From Prevotella aurantiaca JCM 15754 (GTDB lineage: Bacteria > Bacteroidota > Bacteroidia > Bacteroidales > Bacteroidaceae): a stretch of DNA of 64,000 nt. The notes beneath the pieces are model-generated. The model had not been told where the DNA came from, did not search any database, and saw only the letters and a program-made list of their open reading frames with translations. Position 1 is the first letter of the stretch, and every line of letters starts with the position of its first letter. The stretch lies in NCBI RefSeq assembly GCF_000614025.1, contig NZ_BAKF01000009.1, positions 31,105 to 95,104 on the forward strand. The letters are read 5' to 3'. The position numbers were made by a program, and so were the translations under genes. Shown here piece after piece: positions 36,941 to 45,779 of this stretch.

Positions 36941-37399
36941 TTAGTTGTACTTATACAGTTGCATTAGTATAGGATATTTCTCCTCGTATCGGTCGAATTC
37001 GATAGCATTTCCATCATATCCCATTTCGGTAAACTCGTTTCGTATGGTCTGTTGTTCGTCTTCCGTAATAGCACGTTTTTGTTGTTTAATACGGTAGTAA
37101 ATCGATTTCCCGAAGTTGTATATGATGTTCTTTCTTATATTGTCTAAGTCGGTTACTTGCACTTTGTCGTAGATATGGGAGATACCCCAAGCGAAAGTTT
37201 CTCGGTGGTCTGATATGAAATGAGGGCAAGGCTGGTCGCCTTTTATTACTGATGGATTAATAACAGAATAAAAATCGTGTCTGTTGTGAACAAGCATGCT
37301 ATGGGCTATGTTGCGCAAACACTTGTTTGCTTTTTTACATTGATTACTGGCGCAGTGCGCAAAGTGGATGTCGAGTTGGTTGTATTCTTCTTTGGTCAT
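36941..37399 (-). CDS. Hypothetical cysteine-containing protein (DUF6078-like)
   Basis: A 152-aa soluble protein with an N-terminal cysteine/histidine motif: HFAHCASNQCKKANKCLRNI (Cys16, Cys21, Cys27) and CPHF near residue 58, which could bind a metal. The second half has RKNIIYNFGKSIYYRIKQQK and a C-terminal EEKYPILMQLYKYN. It resembles an uncharacterised Bacteroidales family I recall as DUF6078. Function unknown. A -7 box (37445-37452, minus strand) lies 46 bases upstream of the start. Confidence 0.65.
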   Translation of the reverse strand: MTKEEYNQLDIHFAHCASNQCKKANKCLRNIAHSMLVHNRHDFYSVINPSVIKGDQPCPHFISDHRETFAWGISHIYDKVQVTDLDNIRKNIIYNFGKSIYYRIKQQKRAITEDEQQTIRNEFTEMGYDGNAIEFDRYEEKYPILMQLYKYN

Positions 37400-37444
37400 A
37401 ACTTTTGTGTTCTAATGGTGTGAGTTGGTTGGTTCCAACAGTTG

Positions 37445-37452
37445 CAAAGGTA
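37445..37452 (-). promoter_or_regulatory. -7 promoter element, minus strand
   Basis: TACCTTTG on the minus strand, just upstream of the gene at 36941-37399. No clear -33 box at standard spacing. Confidence 0.5.
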
Positions 37453-37587
37453 ATGATTTCTGATGAAAAAAGAATAATGCAGAATGAAATTATTATGACA
37501 AAATGGGGAAGAAGAGTTGCATATTTCTGCGTTTTGGTGAGATAATTAAAACGACAAACTACTGATATTGCATGTTCGATTAGGGCA

Positions 37588-37622
37588 AAGAAAAAGCCCA
37601 CAAGCGTTTCAACTTGTAGGCT
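37588..37622 (-). terminator. Terminator of asnS
   Basis: On the minus strand AGCCTACAAG, a short loop, CTTGTGGGCT and then TTTTTCTTT. One internal mismatch. It lies 35 bases after the asnS stop. Confidence 0.8.
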
Positions 37623-37656
37623 GATTTGTGTTTATCTTCTTTTGCTTTTCACCAAA

Positions 37657-39048
37657 TTAGAATTCTGCGTTCTTTGGTGTGCGTGCAAATGGAATAACGT
37701 CGCGAATATTCTGCATACCTGTTACGAAAAGAATGAGACGCTCGAAACCTAGACCGAAACCACCATGAGGACAAGTTCCGTATTTGCGAGTGTCGAGATA
37801 CCAGTCATAAACTTCTTCTTTCATGCCACGATTGCGAATTTCTTCGAGCAACTTTTCGTAGTTTTCTTCACGAACAGAACCACCAATGATTTCGCCAATG
37901 CGTGGGAAAAGTACGTCGGTACCCTGCATTGTCTTTCCGTCTTCGTTCTTCTTCATGTAGAAAGATTTAATCTGACTTGGATAGTCAGTCATGATTACTG
38001 GACGCTTGAAGTGTTCTTCCACCAAGTAACGTTCATGCTCGCTGCTGAGGTCCATTCCCCATTCAGCTACTGGGAACTCGAATTTAACGCCATTTTCTTG
38101 CGCTTTCTTCAATATTTCGAAACCTTCAGTGTAGGTAAGGCGCACGAAAGTATCTTTCATAACTCCTTCAAGACGAGCAATAAGTTCCTTGTCAATCATT
38201 TGATTGAGGAATTCAAGGTCGTCCTTACAATGCTCTAATGCCCAACGAACGCAATACTTAATAAAGTCTTCTTCTAAGTCCATCAATTCTTGTTGGTCGA
38301 TAAAAGCCACTTCTGGTTCTATCATCCAGAACTCTGCCAAGTGTCTTGGCGTATTAGAATTTTCTGCACGGAAAGTAGGACCGAAAGTATAGATAGCTCC
38401 AAGTGCTGTTGCTCCAAGTTCTCCTTCCAACTGTCCTGATACAGTAAGATGAGTTTTCTTGCCAAAAAAGTCTGCACTATAATCTACTGTGTCCGATTTA
38501 GCAACACGGTCTAAATCGAGTGTAGTTACTTGGAACATATTTCCAGCACCTTCTGCGTCGCTACCTGTTATAATTGGTGTGTGGAAATAGTAAAATCCAT
38601 GTTCGTGGAAATATTGGTGAATAGCCATTGCCATGTGGTGGCGAATACGGAATACAGCACTAAAAGTATTGGTGCGAAGACGCATGTGGCCATACTTACG
38701 CATGTATTCGAAACTTTGTCCCTTCTTCTGCATTGGATAGTCGCTTGGGCAAAGTCCGTATATCTCTATGTTTTTACATTGTATTTCAGAAGTCTGACCC
38801 TTTCCCTGACTTTCAACAAGAACACCAGTTGCACTGATACAAGCACCAGTCGTAATGTTTTTTAGTATTTCGGCATCAATAGACGTTGGGTCAATAACTA
38901 CCTGAATATTCTTAATGGTAGAACCGTCGTTCAACGCAATGAAATCGACAGCTTTACTGCTACGATGAGAACGTACCCATCCTCTTACGTTTATATCTTT
39001 TCCAAAGTCGGTGCAACTTAAAGCATCGACGACTTTTGTTCTTTTCAT
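37657..39048 (-). CDS. asnS: Asparaginyl-tRNA synthetase
   Basis: Class IIb synthetase that charges tRNA-Asn, 463 aa, full length. The N-terminal OB-fold anticodon-binding domain ([20 protein letters not shown]) is followed by the class II core. Motif 2-like [20 protein letters not shown] and motif 3-like [20 protein letters not shown] with the ending [14 protein letters not shown] identify AsnRS. It is downstream of rluB on the same strand, each with its own terminator. Confidence 0.97.
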   Translation of the reverse strand: MKRTKVVDALSCTDFGKDINVRGWVRSHRSSKAVDFIALNDGSTIKNIQVVIDPTSIDAEILKNITTGACISATGVLVESQGKGQTSEIQCKNIEIYGLCPSDYPMQKKGQSFEYMRKYGHMRLRTNTFSAVFRIRHHMAMAIHQYFHEHGFYYFHTPIITGSDAEGAGNMFQVTTLDLDRVAKSDTVDYSADFFGKKTHLTVSGQLEGELGATALGAIYTFGPTFRAENSNTPRHLAEFWMIEPEVAFIDQQELMDLEEDFIKYCVRWALEHCKDDLEFLNQMIDKELIARLEGVMKDTFVRLTYTEGFEILKKAQENGVKFEFPVAEWGMDLSSEHERYLVEEHFKRPVIMTDYPSQIKSFYMKKNEDGKTMQGTDVLFPRIGEIIGGSVREENYEKLLEEIRNRGMKEEVYDWYLDTRKYGTCPHGGFGLGFERLILFVTGMQNIRDVIPFARTPKNAEF

Positions 39049-39063
39049 TATTGCTTATTTATT

Positions 39064-39116
39064 AAAAAACTCCTCATACATAGCCACGTCTTAATGCCAC
39101 AGCTATGTGTGAGGAG
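39064..39116 (-). terminator. Terminator between rluB and asnS
   Basis: GCTATGTATGAGGAG (complement of 39070-39084) pairs with the complement of 39102-39116, followed on the minus strand by TTTTTT. It ends the rluB transcript just before asnS. Confidence 0.8.
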
Positions 39117-39129
39117 ATTTAGTTTCTTA

Positions 39130-40629
39130 TTATTCAAAAGCTCCCATACGAAGCATGTCTACCTCTTGTTCTGTGAGGTAACGCCAATCACCACGACGAA
39201 GATTCTTTTTTGTAAGTCCTGCAAATTGAACACGATCAAGTTTTACAACACGATAGCCAAGGCTTTCGAAAATACGACGAACAATTCGGTTCTTTCCGCT
39301 GTGAATTTCAATTCCTACTTGACTTTGGTCACGTTCGTCAGCATATTCAATAGCATCTGCCTTGATCTCTCCATCTTCGAGTTCAATACCATCAGATATT
39401 TGCTGAAGTGTTTGTGGTGTTACAGGTTTGTCGAGGAATACATGATAAACCTTTTTCTTCAAGAACTTAGGGTGAGTAAGTTTACTTGCAAGGTCGCCAT
39501 CGTTAGTGAGCAACAATACACCAGTGGTATTGCGGTCAAGACGTCCTACAGGATAGATACGCTCTGGACAAATACCTTTTACAAGGTCCATAACAGTTTT
39601 ACGTTGTTGTGGGTCGTCGCTTGTAGTAACATAATCCTTTGGTTTATTCAAAAGAACATATACCTTCTTTTCAAGTGAAACTGGTTGGTCTTTGAATTTC
39701 ACTTCATCAGCACGTAAAATCTTTGTTCCAAGTTCTGTTACAACTTCTCCGTTTACTGTTACTGCACCTGCCTGGATAAATTCATCTGCTTCACGACGTG
39801 AGCAAACTCCAGCATTTGCAAGATACTTATTCAAACGCAATGGTTCGTTAGGATCGATATTTTCCTCCTTATATTCTATGCGCTTTTTAAACGAGTATTT
39901 TGCATTTGGATCGAAGTCGGCACTATGCTGGCGATAACCGCCTTGTTGTCCGTAACCACCACGATTATTGTATCCGCCACGGTTATTGTTGTATCCGCCA
40001 CGATTATTATATCCACCTTGATGATTGTTGTAGCCACCGCGATTGTTGTAGCCACCACGATTATTGTTGTATCCGCCTTGACGATTATTATTATAACCAC
40101 CACGATTTTGATACCCACCCTCGTCGCCATTATTGTTGTAGCGTGGGCGATATCCGCCTTGTTGTTGGCGATTTTGATATCCATTTTCTTCGCCTTCGTT
40201 ATTGTTGTAATGAGGGCGATAACCACCACGGTTATTGTAATTATTCTGTCTGTTCTGATAGCCGCCACGATTTTGGTATCCACCTTCATCACCATTATTA
40301 TTGTAGCGTGGGCGGTATCCGCCTTGCTGTGGACGGCTTTGGTAGTTATTACCATAACTGCTAGTACGTGGACGATAGCCAGTTTTACGATCAGCTACGC
40401 CACCTCCCTGTAAATTTGAACCGAAGCCTTCAGGACGGAAACCTTCTTCTTTGTTGTTTTCACGGTCTGTTCCGTAAGCACGTTGTGCTTGGATACGTGG
40501 GCGTTGTGGGCGTCCTGCGCTTTGGTAGCTTCTTTCGTAATAATTTCCTTGTCCGGTAGTTGAGTAGCCTTCTCGGCTGTTCTCAATCTGACCAGATTGA
40601 TTTTCTTTCTTCTCGAGTTCTTCTGCCAT
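39130..40629 (-). CDS. rluB: Pseudouridine synthase (RluB type) with a long RGG/Tyr-Asn-rich N-terminal region
   Basis: RsuA/RluB-family enzyme expected to convert a uridine of 23S rRNA to pseudouridine, 499 aa. The catalytic half begins near residue 260 with an S4 RNA-binding domain (LRLNKYLANAGVCSRREADE) and continues into the synthase fold with the catalytic Asp in VGRLDRNTTGVLLLTNDGDL near residue 360. The first 250 or so residues are a low-complexity region of repeated RGGYNNNRGGY units, about as long as the enzyme itself. Such RGG/YN regions bind RNA and promote condensates. Related extensions are common in Bacteroidales orthologs. RluB is the best guess within the family; RluE/F or RsuA are less likely. 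Confidence 0.9.
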   Translation of the reverse strand: MAEELEKKENQSGQIENSREGYSTTGQGNYYERSYQSAGRPQRPRIQAQRAYGTDRENNKEEGFRPEGFGSNLQGGGVADRKTGYRPRTSSYGNNYQSRPQQGGYRPRYNNNGDEGGYQNRGGYQNRQNNYNNRGGYRPHYNNNEGEENGYQNRQQQGGYRPRYNNNGDEGGYQNRGGYNNNRQGGYNNNRGGYNNRGGYNNHQGGYNNRGGYNNNRGGYNNRGGYGQQGGYRQHSADFDPNAKYSFKKRIEYKEENIDPNEPLRLNKYLANAGVCSRREADEFIQAGAVTVNGEVVTELGTKILRADEVKFKDQPVSLEKKVYVLLNKPKDYVTTSDDPQQRKTVMDLVKGICPERIYPVGRLDRNTTGVLLLTNDGDLASKLTHPKFLKKKVYHVFLDKPVTPQTLQQISDGIELEDGEIKADAIEYADERDQSQVGIEIHSGKNRIVRRIFESLGYRVVKLDRVQFAGLTKKNLRRGDWRYLTEQEVDMLRMGAFE

Positions 40630-40758
40630 AATTTTAATTCTTTTTAAATAATACTTAACCTCACGGTCGAAAACTAACTATACTTGTGTTTAAGTTTTGT
40701 TTCTATGTCCGTTCTATATAATAAGGTAAGGTGTGATTTATTTATTATTTCTTTTTTT

Positions 40759-42105
40759 TTATATTCCTGTATAATTGAGTGGTGTAATAGCCATTAGTTC
40801 GGCTTTCACCTTTTCGCTAACATTCAATGTCTGTATGAATTCGTGAATACTATCAGCTGTCATATGCGTATTAGTACGTGTCAGTGCTTTCAAAGCTTCG
40901 TATGGATTTGGATATGCCTCTCTGCGGAGTATAGTTTGAATAGCTTCAGCCACTACTGCCCATGTTTCTTCCAAGTCAGCGTTTAGCTTTTCTTGATTTA
41001 GAATAAGTTTACGAAGTCCCTTTAATGTACTCTGAATAGAAATTATGCTATGTCCGAATGGTACGCCTATATTGCGCAATACTGTAGAGTCAGTAAGATC
41101 GCGTTGCAAACGACTAATCGGAAGTTTCTGTGCCAGGAATTGGAATAGGGCGTTTGCTATTCCAAGGTTACCTTCGCTATTTTCAAAATCAATAGGATTA
41201 ACCTTATGTGGCATTGCACTTGAGCCTACTTCCCCTGCTTTAATCTTCTGTTTGAAGTATTCCATTGAAATGTATAACCAAAAGTCGCGATCCAAGTCGA
41301 TGATAATTGTATTGATTCTACGCACGGCGTCAAATATACTACCAATATGGTCGTAATTGCTAATCTGAGTTGTCCATTGTTCACGTTGCAGTCCAAGATA
41401 TTTGCTTACAAAATTATTGCCGAATTCCTTCCAATTATATTCAGGATAAGCAACATGATGCGCATTGAAATTTCCAGTTGCACCACCAAACTTTGCAGTA
41501 ACTTTACAAGACTTTAATGTTTCTAATTGTTCCTGCAAACGATAGACAAACACTTCTATTTCTTTTCCTAAACGAGTTGGAGAAGCTGGTTGGCCATGTG
41601 TTTTAGCCAGCATTGGTACATCTTTCCATTCGTTGGCATATTCTTGCAGTTGTGCAATCAGTTCATCTATTTGTGGATAATAAACATCTTTCAGTGCTTC
41701 CAATATTGACAAAGGCACACTGGTATTATTGATATCCTGTGATGTAAGTCCGAAGTGTATAAACTCCTTGTAAGCATCTAATCCACCAATTTTATCGAAT
41801 TCTTCCTTAATAAAATATTCTACAGCTTTAACATCGTGGTTAGTTATGCTTTCTATATCTTTTACTCTTGCCGCATCTTCTTCGGTAAATTTTTCGTAAA
41901 TGCTTCTCAATTTAGCAAAAAGCTGTTTATCGAACGAAGTCAGTTGTGGTAAAGGGAGTTCGCACAAAGAGATAAAATATTCAATCTCTACGCGTACTCT
42001 GTATCGTATAAGTGCAAATTCAGAGAAGTAATCTGCAAGCTTTTCGGTTTTGCTTCTGTAGCGGCCATCTACTGGCGACACGGCGGTTAAAACATCAAGA
42101 ACCAT
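40759..42105 (-). CDS. purB: Adenylosuccinate lyase
   Basis: Catalyses two steps of purine synthesis: SAICAR to AICAR, and adenylosuccinate to AMP. It is 448 aa, E. coli-type (MVLDVLTAVSPVDGRYRSKT). The fumarase/aspartase superfamily signature SSAMPHKVNPIDFENSEG lies near residue 300, and TSQDINNTSVPL near residue 120 holds catalytic-site residues. Promoter at 42127-42160 on the minus strand. It reads as a single-gene transcript. Confidence 0.97.
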   Translation of the reverse strand: MVLDVLTAVSPVDGRYRSKTEKLADYFSEFALIRYRVRVEIEYFISLCELPLPQLTSFDKQLFAKLRSIYEKFTEEDAARVKDIESITNHDVKAVEYFIKEEFDKIGGLDAYKEFIHFGLTSQDINNTSVPLSILEALKDVYYPQIDELIAQLQEYANEWKDVPMLAKTHGQPASPTRLGKEIEVFVYRLQEQLETLKSCKVTAKFGGATGNFNAHHVAYPEYNWKEFGNNFVSKYLGLQREQWTTQISNYDHIGSIFDAVRRINTIIIDLDRDFWLYISMEYFKQKIKAGEVGSSAMPHKVNPIDFENSEGNLGIANALFQFLAQKLPISRLQRDLTDSTVLRNIGVPFGHSIISIQSTLKGLRKLILNQEKLNADLEETWAVVAEAIQTILRREAYPNPYEALKALTRTNTHMTADSIHEFIQTLNVSEKVKAELMAITPLNYTGI

Positions 42106-42126
42106 AGTCTTTTATTTATTTAATTG

Positions 42127-42160
42127 CAAATTTAGTGTTTTTAATTGATATCGCAGCAAA
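42127..42160 (-). promoter_or_regulatory. Promoter of purB
   Basis: On the minus strand TTTG (42160-42157), 22-bp spacer, TAAATTTG (42134-42127), 22 bases before the ATG. Confidence 0.55.
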
Positions 42161-42205
42161 GTTTTGCTATAATCTTTCTTTATTTAAAGGTTAAAGGTTG
42201 CTTAT

Positions 42206-42240
42206 AAAACAAAAACACCTCACAACTTTATGTTGTAAGG
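42206..42240 (-). terminator. Terminator of the tRNA-Val pair
   Basis: On the minus strand CCTTACAAC, loop ATAAA, GTTGTGAGG followed by TGTTTTTGTTTT, 18 bases after the second tRNA in the transcript. Confidence 0.8.
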
Positions 42241-42257
42241 TAATCCTCGTCTTCTTG

Positions 42258-42332
42258 TGGGCGTTGACGGATTCGAACCGCCGACCCTCTGCTTGTAAGG
42301 CAGATGCTCTAAACCAACTGAGCTAAACGCCC
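42258..42332 (-). tRNA. tRNA-Val (TAC), distal copy
   Basis: 75 nt on the minus strand. The acceptor stem GGGCGTT/AACGCCC with discriminator A, D arm GCTCAGTTGGTTTAGAGC, anticodon stem CTGCC/AGCAG-type with loop CTTACAA (anticodon TAC, reading GUA), and T arm with GGTTCGAATCC are all present. CCA is not encoded. It is identical to the copy at 42379-42453. Confidence 0.97.
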
Positions 42333-42378
42333 TCTAAAAACTCCCCGCAACCCCGAAAGGTTACAGGGAACACCCCTG

Positions 42379-42453
42379 TGGGCGTTGACGGATTCGAACC
42401 GCCGACCCTCTGCTTGTAAGGCAGATGCTCTAAACCAACTGAGCTAAACGCCC
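42379..42453 (-). tRNA. tRNA-Val (TAC), promoter-proximal copy
   Basis: 75 nt, identical to the copy at 42258-42332, with 46 bases between them. The same anticodon TAC and no encoded CCA. It follows a complete minus-strand promoter (42474-42505), so both should come from one precursor. Confidence 0.97.
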
Positions 42454-42473
42454 TTACTTTTCGTAAGTGGGTG

Positions 42474-42505
42474 CAAAGGTAAACATAAATTATTTAACTA
42501 CCAAA
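42474..42505 (-). promoter_or_regulatory. Promoter of the tRNA-Val pair
   Basis: On the minus strand TTTG (42505-42502), 20-bp spacer, TACCTTTG (42481-42474). A consensus Bacteroidetes promoter 21 bases before the first tRNA. Confidence 0.85.
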
Positions 42506-42668
42506 TTTTTAATTCGTTTTTATTCTTAAAAAGCTAAATCAGATAGTGTCATAATACCATTTTATCATTATTTGATAGTTATAATCGGGTTTCTATTATA
42601 AAAATATTTTCAAACTACCAAAAGATTAACGTTCCTTTACATCATTATAAAAAAACTTCGTGTAAAAG

Positions 42669-42700
42669 TTTGGTCATTCTTTTTAAAAACCGTTCCTTTG
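42669..42700 (+). promoter_or_regulatory. Promoter of the small outer-membrane protein
   Basis: TTTG (42669-42672), 20-bp spacer, TTCCTTTG (42693-42700). It gives a leader of about 90 nt. The rest of the gap 42506-42794 shows nothing else. Confidence 0.7.
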
Positions 42701-42794
42701 CACTCAAGTTCATGACTTCCTTTCTCTTTATTATAGAGTTTGAAGTTCGTAGAAAGAATGATATTTCAGTATTAACAAATTAATTTTTTAAAAG

Positions 42795-43343
42795 ATGAAA
42801 AAGATTTTAATGACTCTTGCTGTTGCCTTTGTAGCAGTTGCAGCTAATGCGCAAGTTTATGTAGGTGGTAGCCTCGGTGTTGCTTCTTCTGAAATTCAAG
42901 GTGGTGACGATGTAACAACTTATCAGGTTCTTCCTGAAATCGGTTATAACATCAACAACAACTGGGCAATTGGTACTGTTCTCGGTTGGGGTAAGGGTAA
43001 GCCAGTTTCAATAGAAACAGAAACAAACAACTATGTAACATTCCAACCTTACGCACGTTTCACTTTCGCCCACTCAAAGTTTGTAAACGCTTTCATTGAT
43101 GGTATTGTTGGTTATACACACTACAACCATGCTCACGTAGGTGGTAGCTCATACGATCAGTGGACCATTGGTTTGAAGCCTGGTGTTGCTGTAAACCTCA
43201 GCAAGAAGGTTAGCTTCGTTGCTCACGTAGGTTTTGCTGGTTGGAAGTCATTGAAGGCTGAAAAGGCTGAAAAAGATTCACACGCTTTAGGTGTAAGCCT
43301 CGATGGTAACAACGTTACTTTCGGTGTATACTACAACTTCTAA
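42795..43343 (+). CDS. Small outer-membrane beta-barrel protein (182 aa)
   Basis: A signal peptide (MKKILMTLAVAFVAVAANA, cleavage before QVYVGG) is followed by about eight amphipathic strands (VYVGGSLGVASSE; YQVLPEIGYNINNNWAIGTV; VTFQPYARFTFAHSKFVNAF; QWTIGLKPGVAVNLSKKVSF) and ends NNVTFGVYYNF with the C-terminal Phe typical of barrels folded by BAM. This fits the OmpX/OmpW-like or PF13505 class. The codon usage is strongly biased, as in highly expressed genes. It has its own promoter and terminator. Confidence 0.85.
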   Translation: MKKILMTLAVAFVAVAANAQVYVGGSLGVASSEIQGGDDVTTYQVLPEIGYNINNNWAIGTVLGWGKGKPVSIETETNNYVTFQPYARFTFAHSKFVNAFIDGIVGYTHYNHAHVGGSSYDQWTIGLKPGVAVNLSKKVSFVAHVGFAGWKSLKAEKAEKDSHALGVSLDGNNVTFGVYYNF

Positions 43344-43380
43344 AGCACTGCTTAGAACAAACTTAACTTAATACTTATAG

Positions 43381-43420
43381 AGAGGGATGTCGCTTTATCA
43401 GCGCATCCCTCCTTTTTTAT
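43381..43420 (+). terminator. Terminator after the outer-membrane protein gene
   Basis: GAGGGATG...CGCT and AGCG..CATCCCTC form a stem with a small bulge, then CTTTTTTATT. It ends 77 bases after the stop. Confidence 0.85.
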
Positions 43421-43749
43421 TTTATCCGAATCAATCCGACATTTTTTTGATTCAAATCACAAAAAATATCATTATCCTTTCAAGTCTAGTTTCTTTCCTT
43501 TACTTTTGCTTGTGTATGAAGGTATAAAATATGATAGTAGTAGAAGCGATGAAAGGTTCGTTCCTCCTTAATTATCTTTATTTTTATGATAAATCTACGT
43601 CTTCATTCTTTAGAAACATGGTAATTATTGTTTTGTAAAATTGGTCTAATTTATCTGTAAAAGAACTCTGATTTAAAAAGGAAATACAATTAGAAAATAA
43701 TAAAAGCGCAAAGAAAGTCTACATAAACAGCTTTTTCAGTGCTTTCAAA
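43421..43749. other. Non-coding gap before dnaG
   Basis: AT-rich, no gene seen. The only recognisable element is the dnaG promoter at its end. Confidence 0.5.
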
Positions 43750-43781
43750 TTTGGAATACCTGTTTTGTTGTTGTACCTTTG
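43750..43781 (+). promoter_or_regulatory. Promoter of dnaG
   Basis: TTTG (43750-43753), 20-bp spacer, TACCTTTG (43774-43781). It overlaps the apparent 5' extension of the ORF and so shows that the start is further in. Confidence 0.8.
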
Positions 43782-43809
43782 TAGCAACTTCAATGATAGA
43801 AAAAGCTTT

Positions 43810-45741
43810 ATGATAGATAGACCAACGGTAGATAGAATATTAGAAGCCACGAACATTGTGGACGTAGTTTCAGAGTATGTTTCGCTGCGAAAAGCTGGTA
43901 CAAGCTATAAAGGACTATGCCCTTTTCACGATGATCGAACGCCATCTTTCTCGGTTAGTCCAGCAAAAGGAGTTTATAAGTGCTTCTCTTGTGGCGAGGC
44001 GGGCAACGCTGTGAACTTTATTATGAAGCACGACCAAATGACTTATCCCGAAGCTCTAAAGGTTTTAGCAAAGAAATATGGCATTGAAGTTAAGGAACGA
44101 GAGTTGACTACTGAAGAGAAACAGCTCGAAAACGAACGCGAATCGATGTTTCTTGTAAATGAATGGGCAGCAAAATACTTTAACAACTTACTCCATAACC
44201 ATTTAGATGGTAAGGCTATAGGCCTGCAATACTTCCGAAGTCGTGGCTTTAGAGACGATATTATAGAGAAGTTTCAGCTGGGTTTTTGTCTTACTGGGAA
44301 GCAAGAGTTTGCCAATGCTGCACTGAAAGCAGGCTATAAGGCAGAATATCTTGTAAAGACTGGACTTTGTTTTGAACGTGATAATGGCGAACTTTTAGAT
44401 CGTTTCAATGGAAGAGTCATTTTTCCATGGCTCAATGTAAGCGGTAAAGTAATAGCCTTTGGTGGTCGTTTACTGGATGCACGAACAAAGGGAATAAGTC
44501 AAAAATACGTCAATTCACCAGGTAGTGAGATTTACCAGAAGGACCATGCGCTCTACGGAATATACCAAGCGAAGAAAGCAATTGCTAAGTTCGACCTTGT
44601 ATATATGGTAGAAGGATATACCGATGTAGTATCAATGCACCAGTGTGGCATAGAAAATGTGGTTGCAAACAGCGGTACTGCACTTTCAATTTTCCAAATA
44701 AAGCTGCTTCGTAGATTTACTTCCAACATTGTATTGTTATACGATGGCGATGAAGCTGGGCAACATGCAGCCTTGCGCGGTACCGATATGTTACTATCAG
44801 AAGGTATGAATGTGAAGGTATTATTGCTTCCTGATGGGAAAGACCCTGATGAATTGGCACGCAATTTAACTGCTGAAGCATTCAGAAAGTATATCGAAGA
44901 GAATCAGACAGACTTCATTGTTTTCAAGATAAACGTATTATTAAAAGGTGTAACCGACCCTGTTAAACGATCAGAGGCTATCAACTCTATCGTGCAAAGC
45001 ATTGCTGTAATAAAAGATCCTATCTTGCGCGACACCTATTTACGTGAGTGTGCTCACCGAACAGGTATGAAAGAAAATACCCTTATTGCCCAGATGAATC
45101 GCTTTATCTATAACGACAGGGAGCAGCAACGCAAAGAGCAGGTACGCGAAAGCGAACAAACTGTGGGCGAACAACAAGTGTTACGACCAGCAACACCTAT
45201 GCAACAAGCGTCGAAAGTTGAAACAATGTTGGTACAAGCAATAGTAAGAGATGGCGAAAAGATTATTATTCGCGATGTACATGACGAAGAAACAGGCGAG
45301 CGCATCAACCTTAATGTTGCACAATACATAGCCTACGACCTTGGCTTAGACAACCTTTCCTTCAGCAATCCACTGTCAGTTCAGATACTGGGCGAGGCTA
45401 TAGAACATAGTGCAGATGAGGATTTTAAAGCAGAAGAATATTTTACTCACCACCCCGATATACTTGTTTCAACATTGGCAATAAAGCTCAGTGTAGACCG
45501 TTTCCAACTATCGGAGAGTATGCAGATAAAGGAACGAGAGGTTGATCTCCGCGACCGCATCATGCATCTTATACTCGATTACCGCATGGACTATGTAGAG
45601 CAACACCTGAAAGAACTTCAAGTTAGCCTTTCAACAGAAAGCGATTTAAGCAAAACTATGGAGATAATGGGCGAAATAAAGAAGATGCAAGACATGAGAA
45701 ACGTTCTTGCACGTAAGTTGGGAAATGATATTGTGGTATGA
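43810..45741 (+). CDS. dnaG: DNA primase
   Basis: Makes RNA primers at the replication fork, with DnaB. The start is ATG 43810 (MIDRPTVDRILEATNIVDVV, 643 aa), because the upstream frame lies in the promoter. The CHC2 zinc finger has Cys37, His40, Cys58 and Cys61 (LCPFHDDRTPSF; YKCFSCGEAG). The TOPRIM core has VEGYTDVVSMHQCGIENVVA and LLYDGDEAGQHAAL. The C-terminal third is the helicase-binding region. cls follows 38 bases later on the same strand and may be co-transcribed. Confidence 0.96.
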   Translation: MIDRPTVDRILEATNIVDVVSEYVSLRKAGTSYKGLCPFHDDRTPSFSVSPAKGVYKCFSCGEAGNAVNFIMKHDQMTYPEALKVLAKKYGIEVKERELTTEEKQLENERESMFLVNEWAAKYFNNLLHNHLDGKAIGLQYFRSRGFRDDIIEKFQLGFCLTGKQEFANAALKAGYKAEYLVKTGLCFERDNGELLDRFNGRVIFPWLNVSGKVIAFGGRLLDARTKGISQKYVNSPGSEIYQKDHALYGIYQAKKAIAKFDLVYMVEGYTDVVSMHQCGIENVVANSGTALSIFQIKLLRRFTSNIVLLYDGDEAGQHAALRGTDMLLSEGMNVKVLLLPDGKDPDELARNLTAEAFRKYIEENQTDFIVFKINVLLKGVTDPVKRSEAINSIVQSIAVIKDPILRDTYLRECAHRTGMKENTLIAQMNRFIYNDREQQRKEQVRESEQTVGEQQVLRPATPMQQASKVETMLVQAIVRDGEKIIIRDVHDEETGERINLNVAQYIAYDLGLDNLSFSNPLSVQILGEAIEHSADEDFKAEEYFTHHPDILVSTLAIKLSVDRFQLSESMQIKEREVDLRDRIMHLILDYRMDYVEQHLKELQVSLSTESDLSKTMEIMGEIKKMQDMRNVLARKLGNDIVV

Positions 45742-45779
45742 TGAATAGAACGTAATACTTATAAAAGGAGGGGAAGAGA

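Noticed and set aside
37344..37601. Minus-strand ORF of 85 codons
   Set aside because: It overlaps the start and promoter of the gene at 36941-37399 and contains the asnS-side sequence with no coding pattern.
39876..40413. Long ORFs antisense to and in other frames of the RluB N-terminal region
   Set aside because: They are by-products of the repetitive RGG/YN coding sequence; the S4 and synthase domains fix the true frame.
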